Assembly (NCBI RefSeq): GCF_016584665.1
Contig: NZ_BBJB01000084.1
Location: forward strand, 1 to 64,000
Length of the DNA: 64,000 nucleotides
Reading direction: 5' to 3'
From: Pseudanabaena sp. lw0831
GTDB lineage: Bacteria > Cyanobacteriota > Cyanobacteriia > Pseudanabaenales > Pseudanabaenaceae
Shown here: piece by piece, positions 1-7,444 of the stretch
Layout of the letters: each line of letters opens with the position of its first letter
How positions within the stretch are numbered: the first letter of the stretch is position 1
Program-made: the position numbers and the translations under genes
The notes under the pieces: generated by a model
The model's database searches: none
Seen by the model: only the letters and a program-made list of their open reading frames with translations
What the model was told of the DNA's origin: nothing

Positions 1-72
1 GGGCGACCCACGCTTCTAAGTTTTAAGATTACTTATGCATAGCTACTTAATGTGACAGAAAGTTGTTTTGTT

Positions 73-105
73 TGCTGAGTGAATTGATTGAATACGAAAT
101 AAAAC
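73..105 (-). promoter_or_regulatory. stress-island upstream motif, copy 1
   Basis: Copy of the recurrent island motif: read on the minus strand it contains CGTATTCAATCAATTCA, preceded by a TTTTATTT run. It lies downstream of the ion-channel gene, so it would serve a minus-strand gene lying left of the window. Seen directly as a sequence repeat; the promoter or operator role is inferred from the other copies. Confidence 0.5.
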
Positions 106-124
106 GTAATCGAACACACTCAAA

Positions 125-940
125 TCATGGATCTGATGAGCGTTTCGCTAGGATTTGAATCTCAGTTCGTAAGGCGCTAATTTCTACTTGCAGAGCCTTA
201 ATCGATTTTGCCCCCGCTAGTTCCGACTCATCATTCTCGGCATCCTGACCGACAAAGAATGTGGCAAGCGTTGCCGTCACATAACCACTTACGCCAAATG
301 CATACATAGCTAGCAAAAAACATAACACTCGCCCTTCTGCTGTCTTCGGAAAGAAGTCAGACCCGATCGTTGTCATCACCATCGCAGTCCACCACAGCGC
401 CGTACCATAGTCGGTGATAGTGCCATTAGGAAGTTCGCGCTCAAACACATAAATTCCAGATGCGCCAATTAAAGTGACGATTGTTGTTAATCCCAACACA
501 AAGCCAAACCCTCGGCGACCAATACTTGCTCCTAACACTCTCATTCCTTTATTGATTCTTGTCATCACTCGCAGCAACTGTAATCCTCGAACTGCATGAA
601 CTGATTGCAAAGAATAAATTACTCCCACAATCCGAAAAGTTCGCAGCGCTGGGATTAGCAGTGAGAAAGCGGTTAACCAATTGTGTTTGAGATAAAAAAG
701 TTTTTGAGGAGCGAGAAGAAATTGGATGCCAAAATCCACGATAAAGGCGATCCAAATGATGATGCCGATCGCTTCAAGGAGAGGATTAAGTCCCCAAACT
801 AGCTCAATGACAAATAGTCCTAACCAAGCAAAGCCTAGCACCAACATTGGAGTCTCTAACCAGTCTTCAAACTGTTGCAGCACTTGATTGCGCTCTTGAT
901 CTAAAGCTAGATTTAAGGCTGGCTTTTCCGATTTATTCAT
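125..940 (-). CDS. voltage-gated-like ion channel, six TM segments
   Basis: Integral inner-membrane cation channel subunit of the voltage-gated channel superfamily. Hydrophobic segments fall near residues 31-50, 55-75, 82-110, 145-165 and 200-228. An arginine-bearing S4-like helix is at about 98-140, and the pore loop is at 178-198. The selectivity filter reads TTIGSD (residues 190-195) instead of the TVGYGD of classical K+ channels, so ion selectivity cannot be assumed to be potassium. The C-terminal tail (230-271) is charged and probably helical, with no RCK or cyclic-nucleotide domain. The start is the ATG at 940. It is the first clear gene of a minus-strand stress island. Family membership is confident; the ion is unknown. 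Confidence 0.85.
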   Translation of the reverse strand: MNKSEKPALNLALDQERNQVLQQFEDWLETPMLVLGFAWLGLFVIELVWGLNPLLEAIGIIIWIAFIVDFGIQFLLAPQKLFYLKHNWLTAFSLLIPALRTFRIVGVIYSLQSVHAVRGLQLLRVMTRINKGMRVLGASIGRRGFGFVLGLTTIVTLIGASGIYVFERELPNGTITDYGTALWWTAMVMTTIGSDFFPKTAEGRVLCFLLAMYAFGVSGYVTATLATFFVGQDAENDESELAGAKSIKALQVEISALRTEIQILAKRSSDP

Positions 941-969
941 AGCGGATGAGAGTGATAGACCTTATTGAA

Positions 970-1242
970 TTAGAGACATTGTCTGACTGGAATGACTATA
1001 GTGCCGCTAAAGCCTGCCAAAACGAATATGGCAGAATAAAATACTGGTTCAGCCTGATCAGCAGATAAAAGACTTGAGCAAAAAGGGCATCTAGGTCTAC
1101 GATTTATAAATAGATCGCGTTTAATAGAACTAGATTGCCGACTTTCTTCGAGAAGCGGTTTTTGCGTTAATACTGTTAAAGGAGTCATTAAATTACGCAT
1201 CTTTATATAACCTAGATCAAATAAATTTTTTGCACTACTCAT
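970..1242 (-). CDS. hypothetical small protein with CxxC motif
   Basis: A 90-residue open frame that I do not recognise. It has a basic middle (residues 40-50), a CPFC pair at about 52-55 that could bind zinc or be redox-active, and one hydrophobic stretch (about 67-86) that could be a membrane segment. No strong Shine-Dalgarno is visible. The main support for it being a real gene is a copy of the recurrent island motif about 30-60 bases upstream of the start, at the distance seen for the stress genes. It is followed 29 bases later by the ion-channel start. It could be spurious. Confidence 0.4.
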   Translation of the reverse strand: MSSAKNLFDLGYIKMRNLMTPLTVLTQKPLLEESRQSSSIKRDLFINRRPRCPFCSSLLSADQAEPVFYSAIFVLAGFSGTIVIPVRQCL

Positions 1243-1269
1243 ACTCTGAACGGATACTATTTGATTTGG

Positions 1270-1300
1270 TGTGTGAGTTGATTGATTACGATATAAATTG
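1270..1300 (-). promoter_or_regulatory. stress-island upstream motif, copy 2
   Basis: Minus-strand reading gives TTTATATCGTAATCAATCAA followed by CTCACAC. It sits about 30-60 bases upstream of the 90-aa frame ending at 970. It is very close in sequence to the copies at 14237 and 14917. Confidence 0.55.
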
Positions 1301-1395
1301 TGATTACAGCGATCACATAAAAAGGGTTGCTTGGCTATTCAAAATAAGAAGAGGTCTAATATAGAAAGCGCAAAACTCCCGATGAACGTCAACAT

Positions 1396-1506
1396 TTACC
1401 AGTTGGAATCCTGAGTTTGATGCGCTTCTGGAATAATTTCTTCAGCGATCGCTACCATCAAAGCACCAGTTGTAAAGGCAAGCACAATCAACTTAGGAAG
1501 TTCATC
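1396..1506 (-). pseudogene. remnant of a ZIP-family metal transporter (C-terminal end)
   Basis: The minus-strand frame between a TGA (1507-1509) and a TAA (1396-1398) reads a 36-residue peptide containing LIVLAFTTGALMVAIAEE followed by IIPEAHQ. This is the typical last membrane helix and C-terminus of ZIP zinc/divalent-metal transporters (A-x-x-x-G-A-x-x-x-V-x-x-E-x-I-P-E-x-H). No start codon or upstream portion is present, so only the 3' tail of the gene survives. It lies next to another truncated gene (PepSY remnant) and a long hairpin, which suggests deletion in this interval. Confidence 0.6.
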
Positions 1507-1536
1507 TCACTATTATGGGTGGGTTCTGTCGCTTCA

Positions 1537-1734
1537 CTAACAATACAAGATTTGCTTAGGACATAAAGCCCAAATAAAGGCGGCGCTTCGCGCCGCCTTT
1601 ATTTGGGCTTTGATTTGATAAATTATGCCTGTAATAGTGGTTAGCAATAGAGGAAACAACATAATCGGGGCAAGAATGCGATGAAGATGGCGAATATATT
1701 TAAAATATTGGCTACGTTTTTTTGTGGTTTCCAT
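1537..1734 (-). pseudogene. truncated PepSY-associated membrane protein
   Basis: From an ATG at 1734 the frame reads a basic N-terminus and then LHRILAPIMLFPLLLTTITG, the first transmembrane segment typical of cyanobacterial PepSY-associated membrane proteins (HRxLxPIMLxPLLLTxITGxxYQ). The homology stops after IIYQI. The rest is translated from the long hairpin at 1565-1611 (residues rich in K, A, R), and the frame ends soon after. Family members continue for at least another 60-100 residues with a second membrane helix. I read this as a gene cut short when the hairpin formed or was inserted. A longer in-frame extension upstream of 1734 overlaps the NDH-2 gene and is unlikely to be the start. 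Confidence 0.55.
1565..1611. terminator. long perfect hairpin, GC core GGCGGCGC-TTCG
   Basis: Inverted repeat with 21-base arms (AAAGCCCAAATAAAGGCGGCG and its complement) around CTTCG. The arms are far longer than a usual terminator stem. It lies inside the 3' part of the truncated PepSY frame. Confidence 0.7.
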
Positions 1735-1759
1735 AAAAAATTTCCTTAATGTATATATC

Positions 1760-3052
1760 TCATAATCCAGCAATGCAATGGAACATCTCATCAGATAACC
1801 ATTCAACAGTTGCCTTAAAGTTGCGCGCAGGAGTTGGTAATAACTGAAGGTAGGCAGCCTGACGAATTAAATGACCGAGATTCCCCTTCACCTCATAGCG
1901 ATCGTATATTTCCGCGACACCATCGCTTAAGCCAAGTTTCATCAGAGTGCCTCGCATCCCAGCCTCAAACGCAATTGGTGAGTGACCTTCAGATAGCGCT
2001 TGTAAATTATGGGCGATTGCCACTCCTTGCTGATAAGCCACTTGTGCGGTGGCTGGTAAAGGCTGTTCCATTACAGTACAATCACCACCTGCAAATACTT
2101 CTGGGAAGTCGATAAGTTGTAAAGTATCGGTTAGTTTGAGTCGCCCTTGTTTGTCTCGACCACCTTCAGGAATGGATAAGGTATCTATGAGTGGATTTAT
2201 GACAATTCCCGTCGTCCAAATAATTGTCGCGGCAGCAAGTTCTTCAATTTGGTCATTTCGTTTGAGAACTACTACATTTGGGCGAATCTCAATTACCGCA
2301 GTTTCCAGCATCACCTCTACCGATATTGTGCGTTTTTTCAAGGCTTCTTGAGCGGTCTGACGTAAGCGATCGCTGTCACCTTTGAGAATCTGTTTACCCC
2401 GTTGAATTACGACTATCCGAATATCGGCAATGTCTCCACCTAATGGACTGTACCAAGCTGGCAATAAATCCGCAAGCGTGGCAGCTAGCTCCACACCAGT
2501 ACATCCTGCGCCGAGAATAGCAATGGTTAACAAGTTCTTTTTCTGCTGTGGTTCCAAAGTTTGGGTAGCTTGTTGCAGACAATCTCGTAGTTTCCAAGCT
2601 AAAGCGATCGCATCGTCACTGGTACGAAATGCTAAAGCATTTTCTCTAGCTCCTTTAACGCCGAAGTAACCCGCGACAGATCCGAGGGACAGCACTAAAT
2701 TACTATAGGTGTAATGCAAGCCAGAGTTTAAGCGAACCTGTCGCTGCTGTAGGTCAATCGATTGCACCTCATCACGAATGAAAGTAATGCCACTTTTATG
2801 TAAAAGAGCGTCATAGCGATGACGAATAAATTGCATGTTCATCTCACCACTGAGAAACTCATACAATAGCGGTTTAAAGATAAAATTCCATTCGCGATCG
2901 ATCAGAATTGTTGGAGTTGTGTATTGCTGATGACTCAAATGTAATGCGGTGAATAAGCCTGTGAATCCGCCGCCTAAAATTAAAGTTGGCAGTGGTTCGG
3001 GAGCAATTAATCGTTGAGGGACTTCAGCTATTTTGTTTACAGTATTCGACAT
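1760..3052 (-). CDS. type II NAD(P)H dehydrogenase (NDH-2 family)
   Basis: Single-subunit flavoprotein that would pass electrons from NAD(P)H to quinone at the membrane without pumping protons. The FAD-binding Rossmann motif GGGFTGL is at residues 27-33, and the second, NAD(P)H-binding, Rossmann motif GAGCTGVELA is near residue 180. The late FAD motif AGGDC is near 322, followed by the PATAQVAYQQG segment usual in NDH-2 proteins. Length (430 aa) is normal. The start is the ATG at 3052; the stop is at 1760. It is upstream of Dps on the other side of a MITE-like element. In cyanobacteria such enzymes are linked to redox sensing. The exact paralogue (NdbA/B/C) cannot be assigned. Confidence 0.85.
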   Translation of the reverse strand: MSNTVNKIAEVPQRLIAPEPLPTLILGGGFTGLFTALHLSHQQYTTPTILIDREWNFIFKPLLYEFLSGEMNMQFIRHRYDALLHKSGITFIRDEVQSIDLQQRQVRLNSGLHYTYSNLVLSLGSVAGYFGVKGARENALAFRTSDDAIALAWKLRDCLQQATQTLEPQQKKNLLTIAILGAGCTGVELAATLADLLPAWYSPLGGDIADIRIVVIQRGKQILKGDSDRLRQTAQEALKKRTISVEVMLETAVIEIRPNVVVLKRNDQIEELAAATIIWTTGIVINPLIDTLSIPEGGRDKQGRLKLTDTLQLIDFPEVFAGGDCTVMEQPLPATAQVAYQQGVAIAHNLQALSEGHSPIAFEAGMRGTLMKLGLSDGVAEIYDRYEVKGNLGHLIRQAAYLQLLPTPARNFKATVEWLSDEMFHCIAGL

Positions 3053-3065
3053 ATTCGTTATCTCG

Positions 3066-3171
3066 TATAGCGTTTTGCAAATGATTGCTTACTCATTTGC
3101 AAAACAAAAAATCAGTCCCAGTAAAGGTTTTGAGTTTTCATTTTGCCGTAGGCAAAATGAAAACCGCTATA
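3066..3171 (+). mobile_element. MITE-like element, family A (TATAGCGGTTTTCA ends), copy 1
   Basis: 106-bp element whose right end is TGAAAACCGCTATA and whose left end is the slightly diverged TATAGCGTTTTGCA. It has two internal palindromes (TTTGCAAATGA... and TTTCATTTTGCC...) joined by a spacer containing AAAACAAAAAATCAG. In reverse orientation it aligns over its whole length with 27484-27588. It ends one base before the dps stop codon. Confidence 0.75.
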
Positions 3172-3762
3172 TTAGCTGCGAACTAGCGGTGTATCAACTA
3201 GGTGTTCAGCTATAAACCATACCTGAGTTTCATTTGTTCGTAGAACATCACTAACTAGCAAGTCATTAGTTCCATCATCACGATTTGCCGCAGTTTGAGC
3301 AATTCCTTCTCGGACTTCACGCAGGATTAACTCATGACCTTCTAGCAAGCGCGACAACATGACGGGAATTTCTTCCACACCATTAGGAGGACGCTCAATC
3401 CTTGTCACTTCGGCAACATGGCGCGGATCGGCGATCGCTACACCACCTAAAGTTTGCACTCGTTCGCCCAACATATCAATCAGCGTAAGTTGCTCGTTTG
3501 CGTGTTTATCGAGTAAAAGATGCAATTGATAAAATGTGTTGCCACGCATTAGCCAATGATGCTTTTTGTAGAGGCTATAGAGAATGATGCTATCAGCAAG
3601 AATTTGGTTGATCTGCCCACAACTCTCTAAACGAATGTTGCAAGCTAAAGCGATCGGTAAGTTGCGAATAGTTCCAAACGACTGAATTTCTTGTCCTTGC
3701 TGATGTAAAACAGGTTGACTACAATCTATCGGAATATTTGAGAGGGAAGAATTGGTTGGCAT
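3172..3762 (-). CDS. Dps/ferritin-like DNA-binding stress protein
   Basis: Dps-family miniferritin that oxidises Fe(II) with peroxide and stores iron in a dodecamer, protecting DNA. The intersubunit ferroxidase residues are visible in KKHHW (His 68/69) and FYQLHLLLDKHANE (His 81, Asp 85, Glu 90). The four-helix bundle occupies about residues 50-190. Length (196 aa) includes a roughly 45-residue N-terminal extension. The start is the ATG at 3762. The gene lies between NDH-2 and HdeD in a run of stress proteins. The stop codon touches MITE-like element A1, so the element lies between dps and NDH-2. Confidence 0.9.
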   Translation of the reverse strand: MPTNSSLSNIPIDCSQPVLHQQGQEIQSFGTIRNLPIALACNIRLESCGQINQILADSIILYSLYKKHHWLMRGNTFYQLHLLLDKHANEQLTLIDMLGERVQTLGGVAIADPRHVAEVTRIERPPNGVEEIPVMLSRLLEGHELILREVREGIAQTAANRDDGTNDLLVSDVLRTNETQVWFIAEHLVDTPLVRS

Positions 3763-3789
3763 AAAATTGTAAATTGTTTTCGAGGGCTA

Positions 3790-3881
3790 TATAGCAATCC
3801 AAAATGATTTATAGATTTTTAAGAGTTGTAATAGCTGCGCCCGCAGGGCGCAACTATCACAACTCTTTTCGGATTGCTATA
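3790..3881. mobile_element. MITE-like element, family B (TATAGCAATCC ends), copy 1
   Basis: 92-bp element with terminal inverted repeats TATAGCAATCCAAAATGA / ...TTTTCGGATTGCTATA, a nested repeat TAAGAGTTGTRATAG and a GC core (GCGCCCGCAGGGCGC). A related copy is at 10778-10849. Its right end overlaps the stop codon of the hdeD gene (CTA at 3877-3879), so the element supplies the gene's termination codon. Confidence 0.65.
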
Positions 3882-4443
3882 TCTCACGTGAAATAGTAAT
3901 CTTCTCGCCTGAATGTAAAGTGAGCATCCAAACTCCATCAAACAAGAGATTTATTCCAATTAGAGTGCCAATGAACCAAACGGCGCGAAGCGGAGAGCTA
4001 GACCAAATAAAAATACCGAAAATGATGCCCATGAGTCCACTCGTAAGCATCCATCCCCAATTAAAAGAGATCCAACGCATTTGAAAAGCGAGCGATACCT
4101 GAATCATACCTTGCAAGAAGATGGTAATGCCCAACACTATGGTGAAAGCAACTGCTCCTTCGAGCGGATTTAACATTACGAAAATTCCAGACAGGAGATA
4201 CAATAAGCCTAAAATTATTTTCCAGACGAATTGACCTGTACCTCTTGACTGAAAGGCATAAGCGATTTGGGTAATTCCAGCAAGAATAAATAACCAACCG
4301 AATAGAACAGTTGAAGCGATGGTAGCGAAGAAGGGAAATATGATCGCAATAATACCCAACACGATCATCATGATCGCGATCGCTGTCATCCATTGAGAAC
4401 CAATAACTTGCTCGTCAGTATCGTCGTATTCAGTAACGCTCAT
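3877..4443 (-). CDS. HdeD-family membrane protein
   Basis: Small integral membrane protein of the HdeD (DUF308) family, known in enterobacteria from acid resistance at high cell density. The sequence has an acidic N-terminus (1-17) followed by six hydrophobic segments spaced over residues 20-175 in the three two-helix repeats typical of the family (GWLFILAGITQI, LGLLYLLSGIFVM, MLTSGLMGIIFGI). The start is the ATG at 4443. It lies 85 bases downstream of a BON gene on the same strand, with a hairpin between them. No recurrent island motif precedes it, so it may depend on read-through from the BON gene. Function in this organism is unknown. Confidence 0.85.
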   Translation of the reverse strand: MSVTEYDDTDEQVIGSQWMTAIAIMMIVLGIIAIIFPFFATIASTVLFGWLFILAGITQIAYAFQSRGTGQFVWKIILGLLYLLSGIFVMLNPLEGAVAFTIVLGITIFLQGMIQVSLAFQMRWISFNWGWMLTSGLMGIIFGIFIWSSSPLRAVWFIGTLIGINLLFDGVWMLTLHSGEKITISREI

Positions 4444-4500
4444 GTTGAATCTCTCTCGACTAGGTTATTCTATTCGTTAGTGCTAAGGATTTTAGGGTTA

Positions 4501-4524
4501 GGGGTAGCGCTTTGCGCTGCCCCT
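4501..4524. terminator. hairpin after BON gene
   Basis: GGGGTAGCGC-TTT-(G)CGCTGCCCC stem-loop just past the stop of the BON gene ending at 4529. It has one G-U pair in the stem and a GC core of the type repeated throughout the window. Confidence 0.55.
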
Positions 4525-4528
4525 AGCA

Positions 4529-5218
4529 TTACGATTCATATCTATACCATTCCACCTTGAGCTGATTGTCCACAGAATGCACTCCTTGTGCGCCCCAAGC
4601 AACTCGTTCGGCTTCGTCTAGCTCGGCATAGTTCCGAACCTTGCCATGCAATGTGACCTTATTTCCAGAGGTCTCAACACGAATCTTGTTCGCATCTAAC
4701 TGCGCATTCCGTTTGAAGGCATCTCTAATATCGTTGGTAATGTCGGTTGCCTTCAATCTGGACTTGACCGTGATCAGATTAGACACTCCTTTAACTCCCA
4801 AAAGATTATACAGGTAGTTTTCAGCAGAAGTCTTTAGGTATTGCCACTCGACTTCACCTTCAAGTGTGACCCAAGCATCACTAACCGTCACCTTAATGGT
4901 TCCCCTCGGAATTGATGTGAACCAGTCGATGTGGTGCGCAGCTGCCGTAGCGATGTCTCCATCTGTATGAAGCGAAGAACTTGGCAAATTAACTATGATG
5001 TTATCCGCGATCGCCTTTACGCCAGCAACCCGTCTAGTCGCTTGCACGGCTTGCCATTTCTCGTTAGAGCTAGTTGCATAGCCATTGAGAGTCACCGTTC
5101 CATCTTTGACTAAAACACCAATGTCTGTGACCTTGACACTCGGCTCATATTTGAGTTCAGCAAGCACATCAGTCTTGAGATCTGTGTCAGTTTTTTGGAC
5201 AGAGAGAAGTGTGGTCAT
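4529..5218 (-). CDS. three-BON-domain protein, paralogue 1
   Basis: Contains three BON (bacterial OsmY and nodulation) repeats at about residues 12-80, 87-152 and 158-226. Each carries the conserved pattern V-T-L-x-G-x-V/A followed by A-x-x-V-x-G-V-K/H-x-V/I. BON proteins associate with membrane surfaces or peptidoglycan and are often induced by osmotic or envelope stress. No signal peptide is visible, so it may be cytoplasmic. It is highly similar to the protein at 5972-6658; the two match in almost every block. The start is the ATG at 5218. The island motif lies 87-115 bases upstream. Confidence 0.85.
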   Translation of the reverse strand: MTTLLSVQKTDTDLKTDVLAELKYEPSVKVTDIGVLVKDGTVTLNGYATSSNEKWQAVQATRRVAGVKAIADNIIVNLPSSSLHTDGDIATAAAHHIDWFTSIPRGTIKVTVSDAWVTLEGEVEWQYLKTSAENYLYNLLGVKGVSNLITVKSRLKATDITNDIRDAFKRNAQLDANKIRVETSGNKVTLHGKVRNYAELDEAERVAWGAQGVHSVDNQLKVEWYRYES

Positions 5219-5304
5219 TTATTTCTCTTAACGTTATGCACGATCTATTTACAAGAACTAGCATCATATCTCAATGATTGATATCGTGATTAAGCAACGT
5301 ATAA

Positions 5305-5333
5305 ACTGAGTTGATTGCATGAATACAAAGCAA
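5305..5333 (-). promoter_or_regulatory. stress-island upstream motif, copy 3
   Basis: Minus-strand reading TTTGTATTCATGCAATCAAC then TCAGTTTATACG, upstream of BON gene 1. The GTTTATACGTT end is shared with copy 4 upstream of BON gene 2. Confidence 0.5.
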
Positions 5334-5393
5334 ATCTTTACTCAAAGACCTAGCTTATTGCGGTTTTCAAATAACCGCTGTACCGAAAACACA

Positions 5394-5435
5394 AAAAAAT
5401 GCATGGGAAATTTATAAATTTCCCATGCATTTTTT
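5394..5435. terminator. 42-bp perfect palindrome, no loop
   Basis: Uninterrupted palindrome centred on TTATAA between 5414 and 5415, with arms AAAAAATGCATGGGAAATT(TA). On the minus strand it is downstream of the coiled-coil gene ending at 5467 and ends in a T run, so it can act as its terminator. A perfect zero-loop palindrome of this length is unusual. Confidence 0.6.
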
Positions 5436-5466
5436 GGAGCCAAACTCAACAAAAAATCGCTATAGC

Positions 5467-5889
5467 CTAAGTCTTTGCAGCAGTTTCGGCATCTAGTCTA
5501 GCGGCGATTGCTGTCAAAGTTGCTTCTTCAGCTTCTTCTATCGTCGCTATAGACAAAGCGATCGCAGTAGCGGCATAGTCTTCAGCCTTATCAGCTCGAT
5601 GTTCAAGCTTTTTCACCTTCCGACTCGATTTCCATTCATCGACATCCGACTTCAACTCAGATTCTTTTTCCTCAAATTGAGTTTTGAGCTTGGCGCGGTA
5701 TTCATCAAATTCATGTTTCTTGGAGTTGAGTGTTGCTTTCGCCTCATCAAGTTTAGATTGAATCTCATCTTGAGTTTTTTTCGGCACAGATTGAAGGCTG
5801 TCTCTTATCGATTTCACTCGATCTTCAACCGCCTCCAAATTGTCATGAAGCTTTTTAGTGAAGTTGTCAACTGTAGTACTCATGGTCAT
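5467..5889 (-). CDS. coiled-coil stress-island protein, paralogue 1
   Basis: A 140-residue, highly charged helical protein. I do not recognise a named family. Residues 10-115 are rich in E/K/R with heptad-like spacing and no proline except one early (SVPKK), which indicates a long coiled coil. The C-terminal third is alanine-rich (ATAIALSIATIEEAEEATL). It is clearly paralogous to the protein at 14399-14815 (shared KLHDNLE, QFEEKESEL, RADKAEDYAA, AIAARLDAE). The start may be the ATG at 5889 or the second ATG (MSTT, as in the paralogue); a Shine-Dalgarno CAGGAA precedes the first. It sits between the two BON genes. Confidence 0.75.
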   Translation of the reverse strand: MTMSTTVDNFTKKLHDNLEAVEDRVKSIRDSLQSVPKKTQDEIQSKLDEAKATLNSKKHEFDEYRAKLKTQFEEKESELKSDVDEWKSSRKVKKLEHRADKAEDYAATAIALSIATIEEAEEATLTAIAARLDAETAAKT

Positions 5890-5928
5890 TTCCTGATTGA
5901 TTATTAATCGAGTTTTTCTAAACCCGTT

Positions 5929-5967
5929 GAATGAGATAAATGGCGCTTCGCGCCATTTATCTCATTC
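5929..5967. terminator. long hairpin after BON gene 2
   Basis: GAATGAGATAAATGGCG-CTTCG-CGCCATTTATCTCATTC, with 17-base perfect arms, immediately past the stop of the BON gene ending at 5972. Confidence 0.65.
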
Positions 5968-5971
5968 CGTT

Positions 5972-6658
5972 CTAAGCATCGTAACCAAACCACTGCACAG
6001 ATAGCTGATTATCAACTGTTAGTACACCCGATGCAGCCCAAACCGCTCGTTCTGCTTCTTCCAACTCGGCATAGTTGCGAACCTTACCCTTGAGGGTCAC
6101 CTTGCTTCCAGCAACATCGATTTGAATCTTATTGGCATCAAGCATGGCACTGCGCTTGAATGCTGATTTAATGTCCGTGGCGACTTCTGTTACCGACAAT
6201 CTAGGTTTGATCGAGATCTCGTTAGATACGCCTTTAACACCCGACAAGTGATGCAGAAAATGTCCAGCAGCAATCTTGAGATATTGCCACTCCACCTCAC
6301 CATCGAGAGTAATCCAACCATTCCGAACAGTTACTTTTACTGATCCTCTAGGAATTGTCGTGAACCAGTCAATGTGATGGATCGCGGCAGCAGCAATGTC
6401 TGAGTCGGTATTGATAAAGGTTTCGTGAAGCTTGATTTCAATGTCATCCGCGATCGCTTTCACGCCAACAACCCGTTTAGTTGCCTGAACAGCCTCCCAT
6501 TTTTCAGCAGCGCTAGTCGCGTAGCCATTGAGTGTCACGGTTCCATTTTTTACCAAGACACCGATATCGGTAACCTTTACGCTCGGCTCATATTTGAGTT
6601 CAGCAAATACGTCAGTTTTGATTTCAGTATCAGTCTTTTCTGCGATAAGAGTTGGCAT
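5972..6658 (-). CDS. three-BON-domain protein, paralogue 2
   Basis: Second copy of the three-BON architecture (about residues 12-80, 87-150, 157-226), 228 aa against 229 for its neighbour at 4529-5218. Diagnostic shared blocks are TDIGVLVK, GTVTLNGYATS, HHIDWFT, VKGVSN and VRNYAEL. The level of identity points to a local duplication that also took in, or flanked, the coiled-coil gene between them. The start is the ATG at 6658. An island motif is 76-104 bases upstream. A role in envelope or osmotic stress is inferred from the BON family and the neighbours. Confidence 0.85.
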   Translation of the reverse strand: MPTLIAEKTDTEIKTDVFAELKYEPSVKVTDIGVLVKNGTVTLNGYATSAAEKWEAVQATKRVVGVKAIADDIEIKLHETFINTDSDIAAAAIHHIDWFTTIPRGSVKVTVRNGWITLDGEVEWQYLKIAAGHFLHHLSGVKGVSNEISIKPRLSVTEVATDIKSAFKRSAMLDANKIQIDVAGSKVTLKGKVRNYAELEEAERAVWAASGVLTVDNQLSVQWFGYDA

Positions 6659-6733
6659 ATTGTTTTTCGTAACGTTTTAATCCGTTTACATTGACTACCA
6701 TCTCATTGGGCTGTTTGAGTTCCTGTACGTTTA

Positions 6734-6762
6734 ACGTATAAATTGAATGGATTGTACAAAGA
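6734..6762 (-). promoter_or_regulatory. stress-island upstream motif, copy 4 (diverged)
   Basis: Minus-strand reading CTTTGTACAATCCATTCAAT then TTATACGTT. It aligns with copy 3 except for a short deletion. It is upstream of BON gene 2. Confidence 0.45.
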
Positions 6763-6782
6763 TCTAATGAATCTTTACAAGA

Positions 6783-6875
6783 TAGGACTTACGCAAAAAT
6801 ACCCTGAGAGCCTGATTACATCGTAGGGGGAATTCATGAATTGCCCCTACATCTCGTTCTTTTGCGTAAGTCCTA
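6783..6875. mobile_element. MITE-like element with TAGGACTTACGCAAAA ends
   Basis: 93-bp sequence with terminal inverted repeats TAGGACTTACGCAAAA / TTTTGCGTAAGTCCTA. It encloses a 28-bp palindrome (6823-6850). These ends are of a kind common in cyanobacterial MITEs and insertion sequences. It ends one base before the stop codon of the gene at 6877. Confidence 0.75.
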
Positions 6876-6876
6876 A

Positions 6877-7422
6877 CTAGAACTTGTCAAAAGTTATCCA
6901 ATCTTGAATATTTTCAGTTTTCAGAACTGACTCAGCCAGATCGATTTCAGTATCAGTTCCTTCGATCGCTATTAGGTAATTTCCATGCGCCAAAAGATCG
7001 CTGTAGTGTTTAGATTGTTCATCGGAAATACCAGCGCCGATCGCACCTCCTAGCAATCCACCTGATAAAGCACCGTAAAAGGCTCCCGCTGCCATACCAA
7101 CTAATAAGACAGCACCTCCACCTGCGGGAAATGCTAGAGTTGAGAGTCCTGCAACGATACCACCGACAACGCTTCCCAAAGCACCAGCGTCTAAAGCACC
7201 ATGTCCGATTTGAGTGCTCGTGCGATCGCGGGCAAACTGTCTCTCAGACTCCACGACTGGCTCTATTAAACCTCCTATGGTTGTGTCTGTTGAATTAAGA
7301 TGCTCGACAACTACCGAAACTTTATTCATTGGAAACTCAGTCTCTCTGAGTTGTGCGATCGCTGACTCAACACTTTGGCGATCGGGAAATATACCGATCG
7401 CATTTGTATGTTTTAACGCCAT
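6877..7422 (-). CDS. general-stress-type glycine-zipper membrane protein
   Basis: 181 residues. The N-terminal part (8-50) resembles the general stress protein 17M-like domain (IGIFPDRQSVESAIAQL). The middle (75-135) is a long glycine/alanine-rich hydrophobic region with GxxxG spacing (GSVVGGIVAGL, GALSGGLLGGAIGAG) that should insert in a membrane. The C-terminus (140-181) is an alpha/beta segment resembling the first. Such proteins are found beside BON, CsbD and Dps genes in stress clusters. The start is the ATG at 7422. No clear island motif lies upstream; a decayed gene lies there instead. Confidence 0.75.
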   Translation of the reverse strand: MALKHTNAIGIFPDRQSVESAIAQLRETEFPMNKVSVVVEHLNSTDTTIGGLIEPVVESERQFARDRTSTQIGHGALDAGALGSVVGGIVAGLSTLAFPAGGGAVLLVGMAAGAFYGALSGGLLGGAIGAGISDEQSKHYSDLLAHGNYLIAIEGTDTEIDLAESVLKTENIQDWITFDKF

Positions 7423-7444
7423 CCTAAATTCCCTCTATTTAAAT

